8,241 nucleotides of DNA, taken from an uncultured Eubacteriales bacterium (GTDB lineage Bacteria > Bacillota > Clostridia > Christensenellales > UBA1242). Position numbers and translations under genes: made by a program. The stretch is taken from positions 1-8,241 of the forward strand of contig CATZIR010000025.1 of assembly GCA_958420145.1 (NCBI GenBank), given 5' to 3'. The first letter of the stretch is position 1; each line of letters starts with the position of its first letter. Of the stretch, positions 5,173 to 8,241 are shown in pieces. Under the pieces are notes generated by a model. It was not told the DNA's origin. It saw nothing but the letters and a program-made list of their open reading frames with translations, and searched no databases.

Positions 5173-6648
5173 ATGGAACGATTTGATATTTACAAAGATA
5201 TTGCTCAAAGATTTAATGGAGATGTTTATCTCGGCGTTGTTGGCCCTGTTAGAACAGGCAAAAGCACATTCATAACCAATTTTATGAATACACTCGTTTT
5301 GCCTAATATTAAAAATAGTTTTGCAAAGCAACGAACGATTGACGAACTTCCACAGAGCGCACAAGGAAAAACAATTATGACTACTCAGCCAAAGTTTGTG
5401 CCAAACGAGGCTGTAAAGGTTAGCATAGACGATGTAGAAATGAACATAAGACTAATCGACTGCGTAGGCTATATGGTGCAAGGTGCAATCGGTAGCGAAG
5501 AAGCCGAAAAACCAAGATTCGTAAAAACGCCTTGGAGTGACCAAAGTATGCCTTTCGACGAAGCAGCAGAACTTGGCACAAAAAAGGTTATAACAGACCA
5601 CTCTAATGTGGCAGTGTTAGTTACAACCGATGGAACTTTTGGCGAACTACCTAGGTCTAGTTATGTCGAAGCCGAAGAACAAATCGTGGCAGAACTTAAA
5701 AAGGCAAACAGACCATTTGTAATTTTGCTTAACACTCTCGACAAAACGAGCGAAAACGCAAAAGTTTTGAGTGAAAGTCTAAGCCAAAAATATTCTGCAC
5801 CATGCGTTATAATCAACGCAAAAGAACTTAGTCAAGACGATATCGCCGAAACATTCAATATGCTTCTAAGCGAAATGCCAGTAAATTCTATTTTGGTTAA
5901 AATGCCACAATGGTTAGAAGCGCTCTCTTTTGGCCACGCACTTATAAAAGAAATTATAGAAGAAATCAAATCATCTTGCGACGGATTAGACAAAATTGGT
6001 GACTTCAAACTATCAAAAACATTGTTTGAAAATAGTGAAAACTTTGAGCCACTAGCCGACAGCAAGGTAGTTTTAGGCGAAGGTAATATCATTTTGAGCG
6101 TTGAGCCAAAACCAGAACTATTCTACAAGGTTCTAAGCGAACAATGTGGTCAAGACATTCAAGACGATTTCCACCTAATTAGTTACCTAAAAGAATTAAC
6201 TCACGCTAAAAAAGAATACGATAAAATTAAGGTTGCACTCGACGAAGTTAACGAAACAGGTTATGGCGTTGTATTCCCAAATCTAGAGGAGATGACACTA
6301 GAAGACCCAGAAATTGTTCGCCAAGGTTCAAAATTTGGCGTTAGACTAAAAGCATCAGCACCATCACTTCATATTATGAGAGTAGATATTAACACCGAAG
6401 TTAGCCCTATTGTTGGAACAGAACAACAAAGCGAAGACTTGGTAAAATACTTGCTCAGCGAATTTGAAAGCGACCCACAAGGAATTTGGGAAACCGATAT
6501 GTTTGGCAAGAGTTTGCATATGTTAGTAAATGAAGGTCTAAACAACAAACTTTCTGCAATGCCACAAGAAGCACAGAAAAAAATGCGAAAAACTTTATCT
6601 CGAATTGTCAACGAAGGTAGGGGTGGAGTTATCTGCATTTTGCTATAA
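5173..6648 (+). CDS. spoIVA: Stage IV sporulation protein A, spore-coat morphogenetic ATPase
   Basis: SpoIVA is made in the mother cell, is anchored on the outer forespore membrane (by SpoVM in Bacillus) and polymerises on ATP hydrolysis to form the basement layer of the coat. The 491 residues match the roughly 492 of the B. subtilis protein from end to end. Visible motifs are the Walker A loop GPVRTGKST (24-32), the sensor threonines in IMTTQPKFVPN (T70-T71, the same numbering as B. subtilis), the switch-like DCVGY (96-100), the TTDGT strand (151-155), the GSKFGVRLKASAPSLH block (385-400), GTEQQSE (415-421) and a C-terminus GGVICILL like the GGLIAIIL needed for membrane targeting. The middle region (about 235-345) is the most diverged. 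The gene stands alone between two terminators. It is the strongest evidence that the organism sporulates. Confidence 0.97.
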   Translation: MERFDIYKDIAQRFNGDVYLGVVGPVRTGKSTFITNFMNTLVLPNIKNSFAKQRTIDELPQSAQGKTIMTTQPKFVPNEAVKVSIDDVEMNIRLIDCVGYMVQGAIGSEEAEKPRFVKTPWSDQSMPFDEAAELGTKKVITDHSNVAVLVTTDGTFGELPRSSYVEAEEQIVAELKKANRPFVILLNTLDKTSENAKVLSESLSQKYSAPCVIINAKELSQDDIAETFNMLLSEMPVNSILVKMPQWLEALSFGHALIKEIIEEIKSSCDGLDKIGDFKLSKTLFENSENFEPLADSKVVLGEGNIILSVEPKPELFYKVLSEQCGQDIQDDFHLISYLKELTHAKKEYDKIKVALDEVNETGYGVVFPNLEEMTLEDPEIVRQGSKFGVRLKASAPSLHIMRVDINTEVSPIVGTEQQSEDLVKYLLSEFESDPQGIWETDMFGKSLHMLVNEGLNNKLSAMPQEAQKKMRKTLSRIVNEGRGGVICILL

Positions 6649-6652
6649 AAAC

Positions 6653-6685
6653 AAAAAGGAACTACTTCTTAGTAGTTCTTTTTTT
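6653..6685. terminator. Bidirectional terminator between spoIVA and the small leftward gene
   Basis: GAACTACT (6659-6666) pairs with AGTAGTTC (6671-6678) around TCTT. Seven T's follow on the plus strand (6679-6685) and a mostly-A tract (6647-6657) precedes the stem, giving a T tract on the minus strand. It serves spoIVA rightward and the 64-residue gene leftward. The last codons of the small gene (KKRTTKK and the TAG at 6662-6664) are encoded by the hairpin itself. Confidence 0.88.
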
Positions 6686-6856
6686 ACTTAAAGTGTGGTC
6701 AAATCGCATATCAGTTAATTCATTTAACATTAAAATTAAAACTTTTCCACAAGATAATCTTAGTTGTGCGCCTCTTCCACCTTGAATAAAATGGTAATGT
6801 GTTATAATCTCATTTTCCATTAAATACCTAACAATAAATTCTGCAAGTGTTCCCAT
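6662..6856 (-). CDS. Small protein of unknown function (64 aa), divergent from XRE gene
   Basis: I do not recognise this protein. It runs from the ATG complementary to 6854-6856 to a TAG at 6662-6664. Its reality rests on the expression signals: an AAAAGGAG site (6862-6869) five bases upstream and an almost ideal sigma-A promoter (6876-6904). The sequence begins MGTLAEFIVRYLMENEIITH, has a central GGRGAQLRLSCGK, then a hydrophobic ILMLNEL stretch and a basic end. It could be a short helix-strand domain; there is no signal peptide or clear membrane segment. The C-terminal KKRTTKK is encoded by terminator sequence and may carry little function. The divergent arrangement with a one-domain repressor and shared inverted repeats suggests it is that regulator's target. 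Confidence 0.62.
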   Translation of the reverse strand: MGTLAEFIVRYLMENEIITHYHFIQGGRGAQLRLSCGKVLILMLNELTDMRFDHTLSKKRTTKK

Positions 6857-6871
6857 ATCTACTCCTTTTGG

Positions 6872-6883
6872 TGTAATTATACA
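6872..6883. promoter_or_regulatory. Candidate operator: TGTA-N4-TACA inverted repeat over the -10 box
   Basis: TGTA (6872-6875) and TACA (6880-6883) flank ATTA, covering the -10 box of the leftward promoter. A protein bound here would block that promoter. The GTGTA/TACAC half-site also occurs in the second repeat at 6911-6926, and a nine-base word TTGGTGTAA occurs at both 6868-6876 and 6919-6927. Confidence 0.4.
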
Positions 6884-6904
6884 TTTTTATTTTGATTAAG
6901 TCAA
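6876..6904 (-). promoter_or_regulatory. Strong sigma-A promoter for the small leftward gene
   Basis: On the minus strand TTGACT (6899-6904) is followed after exactly 17 bases by a perfect TATAAT (6876-6881). The start near 6869 gives a leader of only about 13 bases, so the ribosome site lies at the very 5' end of the transcript. Confidence 0.8.
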
Positions 6905-6910
6905 TAATAA

Positions 6911-6926
6911 TACACAGATTGGTGTA
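6911..6926. promoter_or_regulatory. Candidate operator: TACAC-N6-GTGTA inverted repeat before the XRE gene
   Basis: TACAC (6911-6915) and GTGTA (6922-6926) form a 16-base inverted repeat ending four bases before the XRE start codon. It overlaps the place where the ribosome site should be and lies just upstream of the divergent promoter's -35. XRE-type repressors commonly bind such repeats in their own control region, so autoregulation is likely but not shown. Confidence 0.4.
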
Positions 6927-6930
6927 AAAA

Positions 6931-7137
6931 ATGGAAATAAACATTAGTAAATCACTGAAGTTAATTAGAGAAGGTGAAAACATTACACAAAGCCAACTAG
7001 CAAAAGAAACGGGCATAAAACAGCAATCTATTTCCAGATGGGAAAGGGGCGAAAGATTGCCAAATATTCTTGATTTAGTAAAACTTGCTAACTACTACAA
7101 AATTAGCGTTGATGAACTAATTGGCAGAGTGGATTAA
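6931..7137 (+). CDS. XRE-family helix-turn-helix transcriptional regulator (68 aa)
   Basis: This is a single-domain DNA-binding protein of the XRE/Cro-CI class. The domain fills residues 8-64: the SLKLIREGENITQSQLAKET first two helices, the recognition helix around IKQQSISRWERGERLP (24-39, with the typical SRWERGxRxP), then ILDLVKLANYYKISVDELIG. There is no sensor or dimerisation domain, so it must act by dimerising through the fold or with a partner. Its translation start has only a weak SD-like GGTG (6921-6924) six bases before the ATG, and no good rightward sigma-A promoter was found. Low expression fits a repressor. It is divergent from the 64-residue gene and convergent with the MscS-like gene. 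Targets are unknown; the inverted repeats beside it are the obvious candidates. Confidence 0.92.
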   Translation: MEINISKSLKLIREGENITQSQLAKETGIKQQSISRWERGERLPNILDLVKLANYYKISVDELIGRVD

Positions 7138-7193
7138 TAAAATATGTTTGTCACATTTTTTGTACGTATAAATTAAAATTAGAATTTTATCAT

Positions 7194-7224
7194 AAAAAAA
7201 CGAGAAATTATCTCGTTTTTTTTT
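7194..7224. terminator. Bidirectional terminator between XRE and MscS-like genes
   Basis: CGAGA (7201-7205) pairs with TCTCG (7211-7215) around AATTA. Seven A's precede the stem (7194-7200) and nine T's follow (7216-7224), extending the pairing and giving a T tract on both strands. The two genes converge on it; its right edge is two bases from the MscS-like stop codon. Confidence 0.88.
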
Positions 7225-7226
7225 GT

Positions 7227-8225
7227 TTATTTTGCTTGTTTTTTTGAATTTTTCTTATTTTTCTTTTTTGGTGTGTAGGTTTTCGATTTCTTTTTGTTAG
7301 GCTTGAAAATTGTCATAAGGTCGTCGTTTTCAAGGTCGAACATACGCTTTTCTTCTGTTCTTACTTTCTCTACACGCTCAGGTAACTTCTCATTAGATAC
7401 AGGGTAGACAACTTCGTCTTTTCGCTCTCTAATTTCAATTTGGTTGTATGGAATAGATATGTTGTTTCGCTTGAACTCGTTAAAGGTATTTTCCATAACA
7501 TAGTAGTAAACGTCCCAGTAGTCTTCGTTGTCAACCCAGCAATAAGCAAAAAAGTTTATGCTACTATCGTTGAGTTTTTTTAGTCTACAAAATACATTTT
7601 TGTCTAGCCTTACTTTGCCGTTGCTTTTTATAACATCAATGATTATTTGCTTAACTTTTTCCACATCGCTTTCATATGCAACATCAAAGTTAAAGTCAAC
7701 TCGTCTTGTGTCGTTTGCGCCATAGTTTGTAACTGCATTATTAACGATTGTCGAGTTTGGCAATGTTATTTTTTTGTTGTCGCTTGTCATTATTGTGGTG
7801 AACAAAAAGTTGATGTCGAATACGCTTCCTTCAACTCCATCGACACTAATATAGTCACCTTTTTTGAACATATGTGAAGATATAATCACAATGCCGTTGG
7901 CAAGGTTAGAAATGTTGCTTTGAAGTGCCATACCAATAGCAAGCACAAGAGCGCTCAGTGCAGTTATTATTCCATTAATTGAAATACCCATTATGCTTAG
8001 CAAGATTAATACCAAAACAAGATATAAGCAAAACTTCAAAATTCCGTGCAAGAAACTTTGCGTTACTTGTTCCATTTTGGTCCTTCTCATAATGCGTTTT
8101 ACAATGTTTAATGTGATTTTAATCACGATTATTCCAATAACTAGCACTGCAAAAAATTTAATTATGTTGATATAGTTGTTCGTAAAGAAATTTTTAATTT
8201 TTTCCCATAGTTCTGCCCAGTTCAT
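7227..8225 (-). CDS. MscS-family small-conductance mechanosensitive channel
   Basis: MscS channels open under membrane tension and release solutes during hypo-osmotic shock. This 332-residue protein has the family layout. Helices TM1 (about 20-42) and TM2 (62-80) are followed by pore helix TM3 (84-116), with ALSALVLAIGMALQS then NLANGIVII. The beta domain has FKKGDYISVDGVEGSV (120-135) and LPNSTIVNN (155-163), and an alpha/beta domain ends at about 266 (IPYNQIEIRER). The E. coli protein has 286 residues; here an extra tail (267-332) becomes very Lys-rich at the end, consistent with a cytoplasmic, nucleic-acid- or lipid-attracted extension. The ATG (complement of 8223-8225) is directly preceded by 15 A's at the window edge, so the promoter and true ribosome site are outside. 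It ends in a terminator shared with the XRE gene. Confidence 0.93.
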   Translation of the reverse strand: MNWAELWEKIKNFFTNNYINIIKFFAVLVIGIIVIKITLNIVKRIMRRTKMEQVTQSFLHGILKFCLYLVLVLILLSIMGISINGIITALSALVLAIGMALQSNISNLANGIVIISSHMFKKGDYISVDGVEGSVFDINFLFTTIMTSDNKKITLPNSTIVNNAVTNYGANDTRRVDFNFDVAYESDVEKVKQIIIDVIKSNGKVRLDKNVFCRLKKLNDSSINFFAYCWVDNEDYWDVYYYVMENTFNEFKRNNISIPYNQIEIRERKDEVVYPVSNEKLPERVEKVRTEEKRMFDLENDDLMTIFKPNKKKSKTYTPKKKNKKNSKKQAK

Positions 8226-8240
8226 TTTTTTTTTTTTTTT
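8226..8240 (-). repeat. Homopolymer A15 tract immediately upstream of the MscS-like start codon
   Basis: The plus strand shows 15 consecutive T's ending one base before the window end. On the coding strand this is A15 directly joined to the ATG. Any Shine-Dalgarno site must lie beyond it, so the tract sets the site-to-start distance. Confidence 0.85.
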
Positions 8241-8241
8241 C

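Noticed and set aside
5832..6638. Minus-strand frames opposite spoIVA
   Set aside because: Antisense shadows of a strongly conserved gene, with no promoter or ribosome site seen.
6637..6648. C-terminal CILL of SpoIVA resembles a CaaX prenylation box
   Set aside because: Bacteria lack the usual prenylation of such boxes, and the sequence aligns with the ordinary GGLIAIIL end of SpoIVA.
6828..7016. Minus-strand frame of 62 codons opposite the XRE start
   Set aside because: It overlaps the XRE gene and the promoter of the small leftward gene, lacks a ribosome site and has no domain features.
6931..7137. XRE regulator as a sign of a prophage or mobile element
   Set aside because: No integrase, phage genes, attachment-site repeats or composition shift around it; one-domain XRE proteins are also common chromosomal regulators.
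7647..8175. Plus-strand frames opposite the MscS-like gene
   Set aside because: Cys/Phe/Ile-rich antisense translations inside a well-supported channel gene.

Overview
This AT-rich window most likely comes from an uncultured, spore-forming member of the Bacillota (Clostridia-like). The main evidence is a full-length spoIVA, an almost pure sigma-A promoter style (TATAAT -10 boxes), Shine-Dalgarno sites of the AGGAG/AGGTGAG type and intrinsic terminators between transcription units. No genome-level assignment can be made from the sequence alone.

Layout. On the minus strand at the left edge, 1-313 is the start of an exported or membrane-anchored protein that runs off the window. The plus strand then carries two adjacent half-length TauE/SafE permease genes (472-843, 878-1276) and a 59-residue free-standing 4Fe-4S protein (1367-1546) that is too short for ordinary ORF calling. 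Next is a Ppx/GppA-type phosphatase homologue with eroded active-site motifs (1637-3151), closed by a clear terminator. A diverged MreB-like actin homologue (3236-4189) and plsY (4197-5090), the glycerol-3-phosphate acyltransferase, form a two-gene operon; this PlsY has an unusual tail of about 97 charged residues. A terminator separates plsY from spoIVA (5161 region; true start 5173, end 6648), the spore-coat basement-layer ATPase. To its right, a small minus-strand gene (6662-6856) with an excellent promoter is divergent from a 68-residue XRE repressor-like protein (6931-7137), and the gap between them holds inverted repeats that look like operators. The window closes with a minus-strand MscS-family channel (7227-8225), whose start codon directly follows a run of 15 A's at the window edge.

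How the genes may fit together. The centre (MreB-like, PlsY, SpoIVA) combines an actin-fold protein, a membrane lipid enzyme and the polymerising ATPase that coats the forespore membrane. A shared role in envelope or forespore membrane morphogenesis is plausible but inferred only from adjacency. The TauE pair together probably forms one transporter, and the FeS gene may belong to the same unit or have its own promoter. The XRE/small-gene pair looks like a self-contained regulatory module. The most unusual feature is that two neighbouring proteins of the actin/hexokinase/Hsp70 ATPase superfamily (Ppx-like and MreB-like) both have altered phosphate-binding motifs. No CRISPR array, tRNA, rRNA, insertion sequence or phage gene was seen, and no gene-free stretch exceeds 300 bases.
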